Positions 7,812 through 18,479 of a stretch of DNA of 59,276 bases are shown piece by piece (the first letter of the stretch is position 1; every line of letters begins with the position of its first letter). The stretch comes from an uncultured Eubacterium sp. (GTDB lineage Bacteria; Bacillota; Clostridia; Oscillospirales; Acutalibacteraceae). Below the pieces are notes generated by a model. The model was not told the DNA's origin, did not search any database, and was given only the letters and a program-made list of their open reading frames with translations. The position numbers and the translations under genes are program-made. The stretch is from positions 1 to 59,276 of the forward strand of contig CAJOEV010000014.1 of the NCBI GenBank assembly GCA_905233545.1. Reading direction: 5' to 3'.

Positions 7812-9152
7812 ATGGCTCTTAAATTTAATTATAGCTATGCGGATATTGTGTCTGAAAATGATATCGAAAATATCAATGCAAAAGCTGTTGAAGCTATTAA
7901 GACTCTTGATAATAAATCAGGGGAGGGCAGCGATTTTCTCGGCTGGACCACTCTTCCCGAGGACTATGATAAAGAAGAATTTGAAAGAATCAAAAAATCA
8001 GCTGAGTACATTAAGAATAATGCGGATGTTCTTATTGTTATTGGTATCGGCGGTTCATATCTCGGAGCAAGAGCTGTTATAGAGGCGCTTAAATCTTCTA
8101 ACTACAATATTCTTGCAAAGGATACACCTCAGATTTTCTTTATTGGTAATTCAATCAGTCCGACTTCTCTTAATGAGATTGTTTCACTTTGCGAAAACAA
8201 GGATATCTGTGTTAATGTAATATCGAAAAGCGGAACTACAACAGAGCCTGCGATTGCTTTCAGAGTTTTCAGAGAGCTTGTTAATTCAAAGTATCCCGGG
8301 GAAGAGGCAGCTAAGAGAATATTCTGCACAACGGATAAGGCAAAGGGTACTTTAAAAGGTCTTGCCGATAAAGAGGGCTATGAAACATTTGTTGTACCCG
8401 ATGATGTCGGCGGAAGATATTCAGTACTTACAGCAGTAGGACTTCTTCCGATTGCTGTTGCAGGAATTGACATTGATAAGCTTATGCAGGGCGCTCGCAA
8501 TGCTATGCAGGCATATAAGTCATATGATATTAATAAAAATGACTGCCTCAAGTATGCAGCAGTCAGAAATATTCTTTACAATAAAGGAAAAAAGCTTGAG
8601 TGTTTTGTTTCTTTTGAGCCTTCAATGGCAATGTTCAACGAATGGCTGAAACAGCTCTTCGGTGAGAGCGAAGGCAAGGACGGAAAAGGTCTTTTCCCTG
8701 TATCCTGCGTATTCTCAACAGATTTACATTCACTCGGTCAGTATATTCAGGAGAGCGGTGCTCCTCTGATGTTTGAATCGGTTGTCAGTTTTAAAGAGCC
8801 TCAGAGCGAGTTTATTATTGATGAACAGGAAGGCAATATCGACGGTCTTAATTTCCTTGCCGGCGAAAAGATGAGCACGGTTAACGATAAAGCAAGACTC
8901 GGAACACTTCTTGCTCACACCGACGGCGGAGTTCAGAATCTTATTATCGAAGCAGATAAAATTGACGAAGAAAACATTGGAAATCTTATTTATTTCTTTG
9001 AAAAAGTTTGCGCTGTTTCAGGATATATTCTTGATGTTAACCCGTTTAATCAGCCGGGTGTTGAAAGCTATAAAAAGAATATGTTTGCTCTTCTCGGTAA
9101 ACCCGGTTACGAAAATGAAAAAGAAAACCTTGAAAAAAGATTAGGTTTGTGA
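7812..9152 (+). CDS. pgi: Glucose-6-phosphate isomerase
   Basis: A 446-residue phosphoglucose isomerase of the short Gram-positive type. Signature segments are [20 protein letters not shown] (sugar-phosphate SIS loop), [16 protein letters not shown] and the C-terminal [13 protein letters not shown] with the family lysine. It interconverts glucose-6-phosphate and fructose-6-phosphate in glycolysis. ATG 7812 is chosen because it follows GAAAGGGAG at 7794-7802; an upstream in-frame ATG at 7782 would put this site inside the gene. It appears to be monocistronic with its own promoter. Confidence 0.96.
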   Translation: MALKFNYSYADIVSENDIENINAKAVEAIKTLDNKSGEGSDFLGWTTLPEDYDKEEFERIKKSAEYIKNNADVLIVIGIGGSYLGARAVIEALKSSNYNILAKDTPQIFFIGNSISPTSLNEIVSLCENKDICVNVISKSGTTTEPAIAFRVFRELVNSKYPGEEAAKRIFCTTDKAKGTLKGLADKEGYETFVVPDDVGGRYSVLTAVGLLPIAVAGIDIDKLMQGARNAMQAYKSYDINKNDCLKYAAVRNILYNKGKKLECFVSFEPSMAMFNEWLKQLFGESEGKDGKGLFPVSCVFSTDLHSLGQYIQESGAPLMFESVVSFKEPQSEFIIDEQEGNIDGLNFLAGEKMSTVNDKARLGTLLAHTDGGVQNLIIEADKIDEENIGNLIYFFEKVCAVSGYILDVNPFNQPGVESYKKNMFALLGKPGYENEKENLEKRLGL

Positions 9153-9198
9153 TAGTATATATTTGTAAATAAGCTTACCTAACTTAGGAGGATTAAAA

Positions 9199-9615
9199 AT
9201 GATCAAACTAATCATCGGAAATAAAGGCTCAGGAAAAACAAAGAAATTAATTGATCTTGTTAATCTCTGTGTTGAAAAGTCAGACGGAAATGTTGTTTGC
9301 GTTGAAAAGGAACCAAAATTAACTTATGATGTTTCTTCAAAAGCTCGTCTTTTGGAAACTGATACATATGCCATCAAAGGGCATAAGGCATTTTACGGAT
9401 ATCTTGCAGGTATTTGTGCAGGTAACTATGATGTAACAGACATTCTTGTTGATGCAACTTTCAAAATTGTAGGCAGAGAATACGAGAAACTTCCTCAGTT
9501 TTTTGAAATGCTTACTGATTTAAGTAATGCAACCGATATTAACTTCTATTTCACAATCAGCTGTGATAAAGAAGATCTTCCGGTTGAAATTTTTGATTAC
9601 TGCGAAGAGATTTAG
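9199..9615 (+). CDS. Small P-loop ATP-binding protein of unknown function
   Basis: A 138-residue protein opening with a strand and Walker A motif, KLIIGNKGSGKTKK (residues 3-16). A candidate Walker B strand, DILVDAT, lies near residue 82, and a last strand INFYFTIS near 115. This is close to a minimal P-loop core with no added domain. I recognise it only as a conserved hypothetical of Clostridia. It follows pgi with its own site TTAGGAGG before ATG 9199 and is closed by a strong terminator. Expression and partner are unknown; a role as a kinase or regulatory NTPase would be speculation. Confidence 0.75.
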   Translation: MIKLIIGNKGSGKTKKLIDLVNLCVEKSDGNVVCVEKEPKLTYDVSSKARLLETDTYAIKGHKAFYGYLAGICAGNYDVTDILVDATFKIVGREYEKLPQFFEMLTDLSNATDINFYFTISCDKEDLPVEIFDYCEEI

Positions 9616-9627
9616 TTTAATATCATT

Positions 9628-9649
9628 AACGGGCGGTTTTCCGCCCGTT
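9628..9649 (+). terminator. Terminator after the P-loop gene
   Basis: AACGGGCGG-tttt-CCGCCCGTT followed by ATTTCTTT, 13 bases past the stop codon. Confidence 0.85.
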
Positions 9650-9667
9650 ATTTCTTTAATTTTGCTA

Positions 9668-9696
9668 TTGACAAAATGGCTTCTTATATATATAAT
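9668..9696 (+). promoter_or_regulatory. Strong sigma-A promoter of yceD-rpmF
   Basis: Perfect TTGACA (9668-9673), 17 bases, perfect TATAAT (9691-9696). It is positioned about 30 bases before the start of the yceD-like gene. Confidence 0.85.
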
Positions 9697-9725
9697 ACTT
9701 AGTGCAATCTTAAAGGTGGATGTAT

Positions 9726-10229
9726 ATGCAGCTGAATTTTTCCAATTTATTCAATTTCAATAACGAATCTGTTGAAATTGATACAAAGCTTTTCTTTGAT
9801 GATTTTGAATACAGCACCTATAAACCACTCAAAAACGGTGTTGAGGTTAAAGGCAAGGCTTATTGTAAAGCTGATGTTGTGTATATGGACCTTAATGTTT
9901 CTTTTGATTTCTTCGGAGTTTGTGACAGATGTGCCGATGATTTTGAAAGAAACTACAGCTTCGATTTAAACAAAATTGTTGTTCGTAAGCTTGAAAATGA
10001 AGATGATGATTTTGATGATTTTGTGGTCGTTGAAAACGAAGTTCTCGATTTGGACGACTATATCTATCAGGAAATTCAGCTATTTCTTCCGCAAAAAATG
10101 CTTTGCAGTGATGATTGCAAGGGATTGTGTCCGAAATGCGGAAAGAACTTAAACAAGGAAGAATGCAGCTGTGAAAAAGAGGTTGACCCGAGAATGGCGG
10201 CTCTTTTACAGCTTCTTGATCAAGAATAA
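9726..10229 (+). CDS. yceD: YceD family (DUF177) protein
   Basis: A 167-residue DUF177 protein with two cysteine pairs: CDRCADDFER near residue 66, then CSDDCKGLCPKCGKNLNKEECSC near the C-terminus, a probable zinc site. YceD proteins are almost always encoded directly before rpmF and are linked to ribosome or rRNA metabolism; the exact role is unsettled. Here rpmF follows after 12 bases. ATG 9726 suits the AAAGGTGG site better than ATG 9720, which overlaps that site. Confidence 0.9.
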   Translation: MQLNFSNLFNFNNESVEIDTKLFFDDFEYSTYKPLKNGVEVKGKAYCKADVVYMDLNVSFDFFGVCDRCADDFERNYSFDLNKIVVRKLENEDDDFDDFVVVENEVLDLDDYIYQEIQLFLPQKMLCSDDCKGLCPKCGKNLNKEECSCEKEVDPRMAALLQLLDQE

Positions 10230-10241
10230 GGAGGAAACATC

Positions 10242-10421
10242 ATGGCAGTACCTGCAAGAAGAACTTCAAAGGCAAAAAAGAATAAGAGACGTTCAAGTGT
10301 TTGGAAGTTAAACGCTCCCACTCTCGTTAAGTGTCCGAACTGTTCTGCATATACAGTTCCGCACAAAGTATGCCCAAGCTGCGGTTATTATAACGGAAAA
10401 GAAGTAATCAGCGAAGACTAA
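10242..10421 (+). CDS. rpmF: 50S ribosomal protein L32
   Basis: A 59-residue protein, MAVPARRTSKAKKNKRRSS, with a zinc-ribbon pair CPNC and CPSC at about residues 31-47. Length and sequence are typical of the zinc-binding (C+) form of L32, a large-subunit protein. The site AAGGAGG lies just before ATG 10242. It is in an operon with yceD and is followed by a hairpin terminator. Confidence 0.95.
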   Translation: MAVPARRTSKAKKNKRRSSVWKLNAPTLVKCPNCSAYTVPHKVCPSCGYYNGKEVISED

Positions 10422-10435
10422 TTATTCAAATGTTT

Positions 10436-10460
10436 GACGGCTTATAGCTTATAAGCCGTC
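10436..10460 (+). terminator. Terminator after rpmF
   Basis: GACGGCTTATA and TTATAAGCCGTC form a long near-perfect hairpin followed by GTTATTTTTA, 15 bases past the rpmF stop. Confidence 0.8.
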
Positions 10461-10490
10461 GTTATTTTTATGTGTAAAAGAGGTGGTAAA

Positions 10491-11822
10491 ATGGCAAAGA
10501 ATGTTGTTGCGATTGTCGGCAGACCGAATGTCGGCAAATCAACTCTTTTTAATAAATTAATAGGCAGCCGTGTTTCGATAGTAGATGACACTCCCGGTGT
10601 TACCAGAGATAGAATATACGGCGATTGTGAATGGCTGAATCGCTCTTTTTTACTTGTTGACACCGGAGGAATTGAACCCGATTCAAACGATGTTATACTT
10701 TCTCAGATGCGTTCACAGGCGCAGATAGCAATTGATACAGCGGATGTAATAATTCTTGTTACTGATATCAGATGCGGTGTTGTTGCAAGCGACTATGAGG
10801 TTGCATCAATGCTTCAAAAAAGCGGAAAACCCATTGTTTTATGCGTAAATAAATGTGATAAAATCGGCGAAGTCGACCCTGATTTTTACGAGTTTTATAA
10901 TCTTGGACTTGGCGACCCCTTTGCAGTTTCATCAGTTCACGGTCACGGAACAGGTGATTTGCTTGATGAGGTAATCAGTCTTTTACCTGAAGAAAACGAT
11001 AACGAAGAGGACGACGAAGAGATTATTAACGTTGCTATTATCGGAAAACCCAATGTCGGTAAATCATCTTTGGTTAACAAAATCAGCGGCCTCAACAGAG
11101 CAATTGTTTCCGATATTGCAGGAACAACAAGGGACACAACCGATACATTTGTTGAAAATGATTTCGGAAAGTTCAATTTCATTGATACTGCAGGTCTCAG
11201 AAGAAAAAGCAGAATTAATGATGACATAGAAAAATACAGCATTATCAGGGCTAAAATGGCTGTTGAAAGAGCAAATGTCTGCGTAATCATGATTGATTCA
11301 ACCGAAGGCTTCACTGAGCAGGATTCAAAGGTTGCGGGAATAGCTCTTGAACAGGGAAAGGCTTGTATTATTGCTGTAAATAAGTGGGATGCTATTGAAA
11401 AAGACGGCAATACAATGAAAGAGTTCAGAGATAAACTTGCTGTTGATTTTTCATTTATGAGCTTTGCGCCCATTATTTTCATATCTGCAAAAACGGGGCA
11501 GAGAATAGATAAGCTCTATGAAATGATTGTTCATGTTCATTCACAGAATTCAATGAGGATTTCAACGGGAAGGCTTAATGAAGTACTTGCCATTGCGACT
11601 GCAAGAGTTCAGCCACCGACAGACAAAGGAAGAAGGCTGAAAATCTATTATATGACCCAGGCTTCAACCCGACCTCCGACATTTGTTTTCTTCGTTAACA
11701 GAGCTGATTTATTCCATTTTTCGTACCAGCGATACCTCGAAAATCAGATAAGAGAAATCTTCGGTCTCGACGGAACTCCCGTACGGTTTATAATCAGGGA
11801 GAGGGGAGAAGGAAAGAAATAA
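10491..11822 (+). CDS. der: Ribosome biogenesis GTPase Der (EngA)
   Basis: A 443-residue double-GTPase. The first G domain has GRPNVGKST (residues 9-17) and the second GKPNVGKSS (about 182-190). Each has DTxG (DTGG, DTAG) and NKxD motifs (NKCD, NKWD). A C-terminal KH-like domain covers about 355-443. Der acts in 50S subunit assembly and is essential in most bacteria. ATG 10491 is the start, with AGAGGTGG directly upstream; the in-frame ATG 10470 lies before this site. A hairpin terminator follows. Confidence 0.97.
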   Translation: MAKNVVAIVGRPNVGKSTLFNKLIGSRVSIVDDTPGVTRDRIYGDCEWLNRSFLLVDTGGIEPDSNDVILSQMRSQAQIAIDTADVIILVTDIRCGVVASDYEVASMLQKSGKPIVLCVNKCDKIGEVDPDFYEFYNLGLGDPFAVSSVHGHGTGDLLDEVISLLPEENDNEEDDEEIINVAIIGKPNVGKSSLVNKISGLNRAIVSDIAGTTRDTTDTFVENDFGKFNFIDTAGLRRKSRINDDIEKYSIIRAKMAVERANVCVIMIDSTEGFTEQDSKVAGIALEQGKACIIAVNKWDAIEKDGNTMKEFRDKLAVDFSFMSFAPIIFISAKTGQRIDKLYEMIVHVHSQNSMRISTGRLNEVLAIATARVQPPTDKGRRLKIYYMTQASTRPPTFVFFVNRADLFHFSYQRYLENQIREIFGLDGTPVRFIIRERGEGKK

Positions 11823-11826
11823 TACA

Positions 11827-11850
11827 AAGCGTGCATTTTGTTGCACGCTT
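11827..11850 (+). terminator. Terminator after der
   Basis: AAGCGTGCA-ttttgt-TGCACGCTT followed by TTTTATTT. The start of the next promoter (TTGACA) begins 7 bases later. Confidence 0.85.
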
Positions 11851-11856
11851 TTTTAT

Positions 11857-11885
11857 TTGACATTTATATATTAATATAATATAAT
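11857..11885 (+). promoter_or_regulatory. Strong sigma-A promoter of the giant Ig-repeat gene
   Basis: Perfect TTGACA (11857-11862), 17 bases, perfect TATAAT (11880-11885). A 54-base leader follows to ATG 11940. The consensus match suggests high constitutive expression of the two secreted proteins downstream. Confidence 0.85.
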
Positions 11886-11939
11886 TAGTTTGAGCTAATA
11901 TTTTAATAATTTTTTATATGTTATTAATGGGTGATTTTT

Positions 11940-14900
11940 ATGTTAGAATCTAAAAGAACAAAAAGAGCAATAAGCATTTTATTATCTTTGAGCTTAGTGA
12001 TTTCGTGCGTTATACCTGCGTTTTCCGCCTTTGCGGACGGTGGTGTATATGACGGAAAAGATATTCGTATGGTATATGCTGACACCAATGAAGAGGTGGC
12101 TGACTCCGACGAGCAGGGAAATGTATACCGCGAAGTAATGCTTGAGGGCGAAAGTCTCCAGTTGAGCTATAAGCTCATTGATGTTGCAATTCCCGAAGGC
12201 GGAAGCGTTTATTGGTACAGCGAAACGCCTACTTTGGTTAATGTTGACCAGACAGGTCTTGTAAGAGCTTTTGACTCCTCCAAGGGAGCTGCAGTTCAAA
12301 CATGGATAGACAGTGAGGTAAAAACAATTCCTTTAATTGGTAATTCGCTTGCCTCAGTAATTGAAAAAGCTCTTTTCAATGACACAATTGATATGGACAC
12401 AATGGATACCGAGCAGATTGTGGAATTAATGAGAAAAGCGCTTGGAGACAGTTCGTATGCAGATTCTCTTACAACTTCACTTGAAGAGTATCTTGATTCG
12501 ATTAATTCAATTATTCATCTTCAGCTCAAGGATGCAAGCGGTAATGTTATTTGTGAAGATACGCTTGCTATACTTGTTAAGAAGAATGATGCCTGGTATG
12601 CAGATTTCCTTCCAAACGGAACTCATATAACTAATAAAGAAGAGATTGACACAACTGTTGCAGTGGGTTCAACAGTTCAGCTGACTGCAATAACAACCCC
12701 GCTGAGACTGCACTACGGTGTTGAATACAGCATTAAGAGCAATTCCGTGTTCAACAGCGGTGCTGATATTGCAACTGTTGACAAAAACGGTCTTGTCACT
12801 TTCAATGATGTCGGAACAGTTACCGTTCAGGCTTCACCCGATTCAAGCGATGTTCTTGAGGGTGTTAAGAAAATGCTCATCTTCATTGATGATATGCTTG
12901 AGGTTAATCCCGATATGGATACAGGTAAGGTTGCCGATATCTTAGTTGATTATCTTGGTGTAAATGTTAATAAAACTGTTCTTAAAGGACTTCTTGATTT
13001 AACTATTACTATCAGAAATAAAACAGGCAGTCTTGAAGAGCTTTTTAATAATTCAAACGGAAGTCTCAGCACTGTTGTTAACTATGTAATGCAGTATGCA
13101 TATAAGGACACAATAACTTTCACGGTTATTGAGCCTGTTGCTCTTGAAGATTTTGAGATTGACGGACTTTCAAAGGTACAGGAGGGCTCACAGATTCAGT
13201 TATACTTAACTGATATCAAACCGAGCACCGGTAATAAAAATGATGTTGAATGGACTTCATCAGATGAAAGCGTTGCATATGTTGACAAAAATACTGGCGT
13301 TATTAAGGGAAGAGATTCAGGTGGCTCGTTTAGCACCTCATCTAAAGAGGTAACTATTACTGCAACCTCTATTGAAAATAAAGTATCAAAGTCAAAAACC
13401 ATTAAAGTTACGGGAAGAACGGGTCAGAAGCTTTCTGATTTAACTATTAACGGACCCGACTATCTTGATACTAACGAGGAATATGACTTTACATATACCG
13501 TTTATCCTGCTCGTTCATCTTCATGGACACAGTATGTAAGCTGGGGACTCATAACCGGTTATGATGAAAACAATGACCCGATTTATTCATATGCTGAAGC
13601 TGACAGTCCTGTTAGTGATAATTATGCAGAGATTGATTCGAACGGTCACTACCGTTCATTTGGAAACGGCTATTCAACAGTTGTTCTTAATATAAAAACC
13701 GGCTATAAGCTTTTAGATGGAAGCTTTTATGAGGTTTCGTCTTTAACAAGAACAAAAGAAGTAAGCAACAGCACTCCTGTTAAGTCAATCAGTATTGCTC
13801 CTGAAAAACTCAGCAATTCAAGCGAGCCGAAGGTTGTTGAACGCGAAATAAACGGTGAAAACATTACGTTTGTAACTGTTAAAGAAAATACAACTGCAAT
13901 TTTCTATAACAAGGGTATCAAGGTCAGTGCCGATATTGAGCCCGATAATGCAACAAACACAAATATTATCTGGCATATTGATAACGACAATTTCCAGATA
14001 AAGAATGAGAATACAACCGAAAAATCAATCGAAGTCAGAGCCAAATACGGCTCAGAGAGTACTGCAGCGGTTAATATTTGGTGCGAGAGTGAGGATGGCA
14101 AGGTTAAATCCGATAAGATTACATTTGTTCTCACAAGAAATGCCGCAAATTCAAATAATATTGACACCGATGAAATTGAAATTGTTCACGGTAAAACTCA
14201 AAGTGTTTCACACTCTATGACCTTTGACGGAAACCTGACTGTAAATCTTTATACTTGCTCAAGAGCATTTTGGTACAGCGATAATGTAAAGGTATTGAAG
14301 GTTGCAGATGACAATAACAAAGAGGGAAGCGCTCAGATATACGCTGCTGATGTCGGAACTGCTAATTTATACTGCGTTTCATATGACGGCGGAATTGTTT
14401 CTCAGATACCGGTTACCGTTGTTCCCGATAAAGAATATCTGAAGAATGTTGTAACTCTTTGCGACAGAACAGTTATTATTAAAACTGATGAAAACAAGGC
14501 GCTCTATTCAGATTATATGAAGAAGCTTGATAAAGCTTGCTTTGTTCTGTATGACTACAAAATGGCATCCCAGTCAACCTGTGATACTTATGCAGATAAG
14601 CTTCTTGATGCATTTAATAAAGTCGGCGGCTATGTAAGTGTCGGTGCTGTTGAAATTCTTTCAAGGTACTATGAAGAATTAGAAAACAAGTTTGTCAGAT
14701 ACAATGTCGGAACACTAAGCAACTATACATCGGTAAGCTATAATCTTCACTATAGGATACTTCCTGAAGATGCAATGTACAGTAAAACAGAATGGACTTC
14801 TTCAAATTCAAGTATATCAGTAAGCAGTAGTGGTGTTTGCAAGCCAACTTCAAATTCGCCGTGTTCTGCTCTGATTACCTGCACGGTTTATGACTATCTT

Positions 14901-17900
14901 GGAAATAAGACCTCCGACAGTGTCTGGGTAGCATTTTCAAAAACTCCTGCTACAGGTGTTGAACTTAACACATATGACATCGCTGAAGGAAAAATAGGTG
15001 AGAGCTACAAATTAACGGCAACTGTTCTTCCAAATTCAACATTATCTAAAGCAAGTTGCACTGACCTTATCTGGTCATCTGATGACGAAAGTATAGCAAG
15101 TGTTGATGAAAACGGAACTGTTTCATTCCTAAGAGGAGGAAACTGCACAATTAAGTGCACAACCTGCGACGGTGGATTCACTGCAGAATGTTCTGTTCAT
15201 GTTATAACCAATTTTGACGCTTTAAGAGGCTTGATTAATGAATATGAAGCCTTGAATATTCAGGAAACCAATTTCTATCCGGAAACATATCAGAATTATA
15301 TCTCTGTTATGAATTCTGCGAAAGAATTGCTCAATGACGAAAATGCTTCACAGGACGTTGTTGATGCTAAATATGATGAACTTACTAAAGCATTTGCGTC
15401 ACTAAGAGAATATATTTATATTACGAATAGTGAGATATATCTTGACGGTGAACAGGCTTCTGATTATTATCAGGAAAAGGTTTCGACCTTAAGCTTGTAT
15501 ACCTCATCAAAATTAAGCCTTAATGTAAGAGTTTATCCATATAATGCCGATTATGAATCAATTCAGTGGAGCTCTTCAAATTCAAGTGTAAATGTATCAT
15601 CCGACGGTGTTTGCAAGCCTTCAGGCAATAAAGCTTGCTATAGCAGAATAACCTGTAAATTAACCGACCATTTCGGAAATGAATATAGTTCTTCTGTTAA
15701 TGTTTCATTTGCAAAAAATGTTGTAACATCTGTTGAACTTGATAAAGAAGAAATCGGCGGAGATATTGGCGATACTGTTAAATTAAATCATACAATCAAA
15801 CCGCAGCCTTCGGGATTATTCTCAACAGGCGGTGCTGATATAACAGATGTTGTTTATTCAAGCAGCAATCCTGAAGCAATCAGCGTTGACCAGGAGGGTA
15901 ATGTATCATTTCTAACAGCAGGTGCGGCAACAATAACTGTTACAACTTGTGACGGAGGTTTAATTGCAACTTGCTTTGCAAGAACAAACGTTGTTCAGGA
16001 AGCACTTGTTGAAGCTGTTGAGGCATATAAAGATATTGTTTACACCGATTATGAATACGATTATGGAATTGCATTCAAAAACGCATATGAGACGGCTGAG
16101 AACGCAATTGATAACTATGCTTTAACTCAGGAAGACATTGATGAAGCAACGCAAAATCTGATTGAAGCAGCAAATGCGCTTGCAGAACATCCGTTTGTTG
16201 AAATTGAGCAGATTAATGTTGACTGGATAGGTAAAAATACTTACGGTCAGCAGAAAGAAAGCGGAAGAGTTGATGAAAAAGACTCTATTGCAGTAAGCTT
16301 CAATAACGGTTATTCAAATATTTATACTCAGAATTCCTGTGTGATAACAGCTAGTGTTTATCCCGAAAACGCAATGTACTCCAATGTTTCCATTGAAACA
16401 CTTTCATCAAATCAGATGAATGTTTCAGCTAACGGTAATACCGCAACCTGCAAGATTTCTATAAGACCTGCAGGAAATGCAAAACTCAAGATTAAGTACA
16501 CCGATGCTTACGGAAGAGAAACATCAAGAGTTATAACTGTTGTTATGGCAAGATATGTTGTTAACGGAATAAATATTGACCAAGATGACTTCAGTGCTGT
16601 TGCAACTGATGAAACTGCACAGCTCAGCGCAACACTTTCAAGCACAAGTGGCAATGCATCAGATCTTAATTATACGGATATTGAATGGAGTTCGTCAGAT
16701 GAAAGCATTGCAACTGTTGATTCAAACGGACTTGTAACATTTAAGGACGACGGAAGCGTTGTTATAACCGCTAAATCATTTGACGGCGGATACACCGATT
16801 CGGTAACAATAACAATTATTGCCGATTTCAGCAAGCTAATTGCCGCAATTGACGAATACAGCGCAGTGGTTGAAGAAAACCGAGGAAAGTTCTTCTATAC
16901 AGAGGAATCACTTGATGTTCTTGAAGCAGCAATAAATGAAGGCAGAATTGTTGCAGAGAATGAAAGCAATAAACAAGCAGTTGTTAATGAAAGTCTGAAC
17001 AGCATTAAATCTGCTTATAACGCTCTTGAAAGATATGTTCCTTGTGAGAGCATTTCACTGTCTGTTGATGAGAATGATGAAGATGTTGAGATAATTAAAG
17101 ACGGATTTATCAGATACACATCAGCATCTCTCAACAATAAGTCATTTAAGCTTCTCACCGTAACTTTTCCTGAGCGTTCAAGATATGAAGAAATTGAGTG
17201 GGAGAGCAGCAATGCTGCAATCACCGTATCCGAGGACGGAACTGTAACAAGCACTTCGGCTTCTGCTAAATATGCACTCATAACCTGCAAAGTAACGAAT
17301 TATGATGGCGAAGAACATACTGATTCAGTTTATGTTTCATTTGTAAGATTTGGCGTTGAGAGCATTTCACTTGAACAGGAAGAGGCAGTATTTGGAATTT
17401 CAGGTGCAACTAGAACGATTGAGCCGAATATCGGTTATACTTCTTCAGTTGTCGGAACATCTTCAAATTATGTAAGCGATTGCTTATGGTCATCGAGTGA
17501 TGAAAGTATTGCAAGAGTTAATGAAAATGGAACGGTTACATTTGTTTCACCCGGAAGTACAACAATTACTGCAGTCACAATTGACGGCGGATTCTCAGCT
17601 TCAACAACTGTTTACACGACTTATGATACAACAGCTCTTTTCGCTGCTATCAATGAAGCAAAAGACATAGATTATATGGATTATGCTTATGCATACGGAA
17701 TGGCATTTAAAGAGAAATATGAAATTGCCGTTGCCGTTAGCAAGAATTATCTTGCTACACAGGATACAATTGATGTTGCATGCGAAGAGCTTGTTGAAGC
17801 AATGTCAGCACTTGAGGGCAATGAGTTCATACTTCCGAATCCGTCAATCAGAACGGGCAGCAACCATATTATCACTGATAACGATGTGGTAGAATCGGAT

Positions 17901-18467
17901 GATAATGACCAGCTTCATATTAATGCTTATATTGCAGAAAATGCAATGATTAAGTCATATTCATTTACATATTCTAATGCAAACGGAATTACCGTACAGC
18001 AGGATGATTTATCACTGCTAATAACGAGAACCGAAGAACAGGGAAGTATAACTCTGAATCTCAATGTAGTTGATGACTATGACAGGGAATACAGCATTGA
18101 ACGAACAATAACGATAATAGCTAAGGTTATTCCTGCAACGGATATTACCATTACTGTTAACGGTGAAGCAGTCGGAACAGAATTAAATGTTTCCTGCAAC
18201 GGAAGCTATGATAACTTTCAAAACCTGCAGCTCGGATATATTCCGACACCGGCTAATGCAAACAGCATTGTTTCTGTTTCATATAAGAATAATTCAACAA
18301 TCCCGGCACTTTCACCGATGAAGGTTGATTCATCAACAGGATTAATAACACTCAGCGGAGCAAGCAGATTAATTAAAAGCTACAATGCTCCGATTGTATG
18401 CACCATTACAAACGCAGACGGAACTACAGTAACAAAGTCATTTACTTTGTATGTCAATAGGAATTAA
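11940..18467 (+). CDS. Giant secreted Ig-like (BIG2)/FIVAR repeat protein
   Basis: A 2175-residue protein with a signal peptide ending near AFSAFADG (residue ~33). The first ~900 residues hold divergent Ig-like domains, including a BIG2 domain at about 400-490 (WTSSDESVAYVDKNTG). From about 920 a composite of ~260 residues repeats about four times. Each copy has an Ig-like domain with WSSSNSSVNVSSDG and ITC elements, a BIG2 domain with WSSSDESIATVDSNG, and a helical FIVAR-like domain of ~65 residues. A final Ig-like domain pair ends the protein at TLYVNRN. There is no LPXTG, SLH or dockerin anchor, so surface retention must be by another route. A structural or glycan/host adhesion role is inferred from architecture. 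ATG 11940 is preferred over GTG 11931, which overlaps the ribosome site. Confidence 0.85.
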   Translation: MLESKRTKRAISILLSLSLVISCVIPAFSAFADGGVYDGKDIRMVYADTNEEVADSDEQGNVYREVMLEGESLQLSYKLIDVAIPEGGSVYWYSETPTLVNVDQTGLVRAFDSSKGAAVQTWIDSEVKTIPLIGNSLASVIEKALFNDTIDMDTMDTEQIVELMRKALGDSSYADSLTTSLEEYLDSINSIIHLQLKDASGNVICEDTLAILVKKNDAWYADFLPNGTHITNKEEIDTTVAVGSTVQLTAITTPLRLHYGVEYSIKSNSVFNSGADIATVDKNGLVTFNDVGTVTVQASPDSSDVLEGVKKMLIFIDDMLEVNPDMDTGKVADILVDYLGVNVNKTVLKGLLDLTITIRNKTGSLEELFNNSNGSLSTVVNYVMQYAYKDTITFTVIEPVALEDFEIDGLSKVQEGSQIQLYLTDIKPSTGNKNDVEWTSSDESVAYVDKNTGVIKGRDSGGSFSTSSKEVTITATSIENKVSKSKTIKVTGRTGQKLSDLTINGPDYLDTNEEYDFTYTVYPARSSSWTQYVSWGLITGYDENNDPIYSYAEADSPVSDNYAEIDSNGHYRSFGNGYSTVVLNIKTGYKLLDGSFYEVSSLTRTKEVSNSTPVKSISIAPEKLSNSSEPKVVEREINGENITFVTVKENTTAIFYNKGIKVSADIEPDNATNTNIIWHIDNDNFQIKNENTTEKSIEVRAKYGSESTAAVNIWCESEDGKVKSDKITFVLTRNAANSNNIDTDEIEIVHGKTQSVSHSMTFDGNLTVNLYTCSRAFWYSDNVKVLKVADDNNKEGSAQIYAADVGTANLYCVSYDGGIVSQIPVTVVPDKEYLKNVVTLCDRTVIIKTDENKALYSDYMKKLDKACFVLYDYKMASQSTCDTYADKLLDAFNKVGGYVSVGAVEILSRYYEELENKFVRYNVGTLSNYTSVSYNLHYRILPEDAMYSKTEWTSSNSSISVSSSGVCKPTSNSPCSALITCTVYDYLGNKTSDSVWVAFSKTPATGVELNTYDIAEGKIGESYKLTATVLPNSTLSKASCTDLIWSSDDESIASVDENGTVSFLRGGNCTIKCTTCDGGFTAECSVHVITNFDALRGLINEYEALNIQETNFYPETYQNYISVMNSAKELLNDENASQDVVDAKYDELTKAFASLREYIYITNSEIYLDGEQASDYYQEKVSTLSLYTSSKLSLNVRVYPYNADYESIQWSSSNSSVNVSSDGVCKPSGNKACYSRITCKLTDHFGNEYSSSVNVSFAKNVVTSVELDKEEIGGDIGDTVKLNHTIKPQPSGLFSTGGADITDVVYSSSNPEAISVDQEGNVSFLTAGAATITVTTCDGGLIATCFARTNVVQEALVEAVEAYKDIVYTDYEYDYGIAFKNAYETAENAIDNYALTQEDIDEATQNLIEAANALAEHPFVEIEQINVDWIGKNTYGQQKESGRVDEKDSIAVSFNNGYSNIYTQNSCVITASVYPENAMYSNVSIETLSSNQMNVSANGNTATCKISIRPAGNAKLKIKYTDAYGRETSRVITVVMARYVVNGINIDQDDFSAVATDETAQLSATLSSTSGNASDLNYTDIEWSSSDESIATVDSNGLVTFKDDGSVVITAKSFDGGYTDSVTITIIADFSKLIAAIDEYSAVVEENRGKFFYTEESLDVLEAAINEGRIVAENESNKQAVVNESLNSIKSAYNALERYVPCESISLSVDENDEDVEIIKDGFIRYTSASLNNKSFKLLTVTFPERSRYEEIEWESSNAAITVSEDGTVTSTSASAKYALITCKVTNYDGEEHTDSVYVSFVRFGVESISLEQEEAVFGISGATRTIEPNIGYTSSVVGTSSNYVSDCLWSSSDESIARVNENGTVTFVSPGSTTITAVTIDGGFSASTTVYTTYDTTALFAAINEAKDIDYMDYAYAYGMAFKEKYEIAVAVSKNYLATQDTIDVACEELVEAMSALEGNEFILPNPSIRTGSNHIITDNDVVESDDNDQLHINAYIAENAMIKSYSFTYSNANGITVQQDDLSLLITRTEEQGSITLNLNVVDDYDREYSIERTITIIAKVIPATDITITVNGEAVGTELNVSCNGSYDNFQNLQLGYIPTPANANSIVSVSYKNNSTIPALSPMKVDSSTGLITLSGASRLIKSYNAPIVCTITNADGTTVTKSFTLYVNRN

Positions 18468-18479
18468 GGAGGCGATAAT

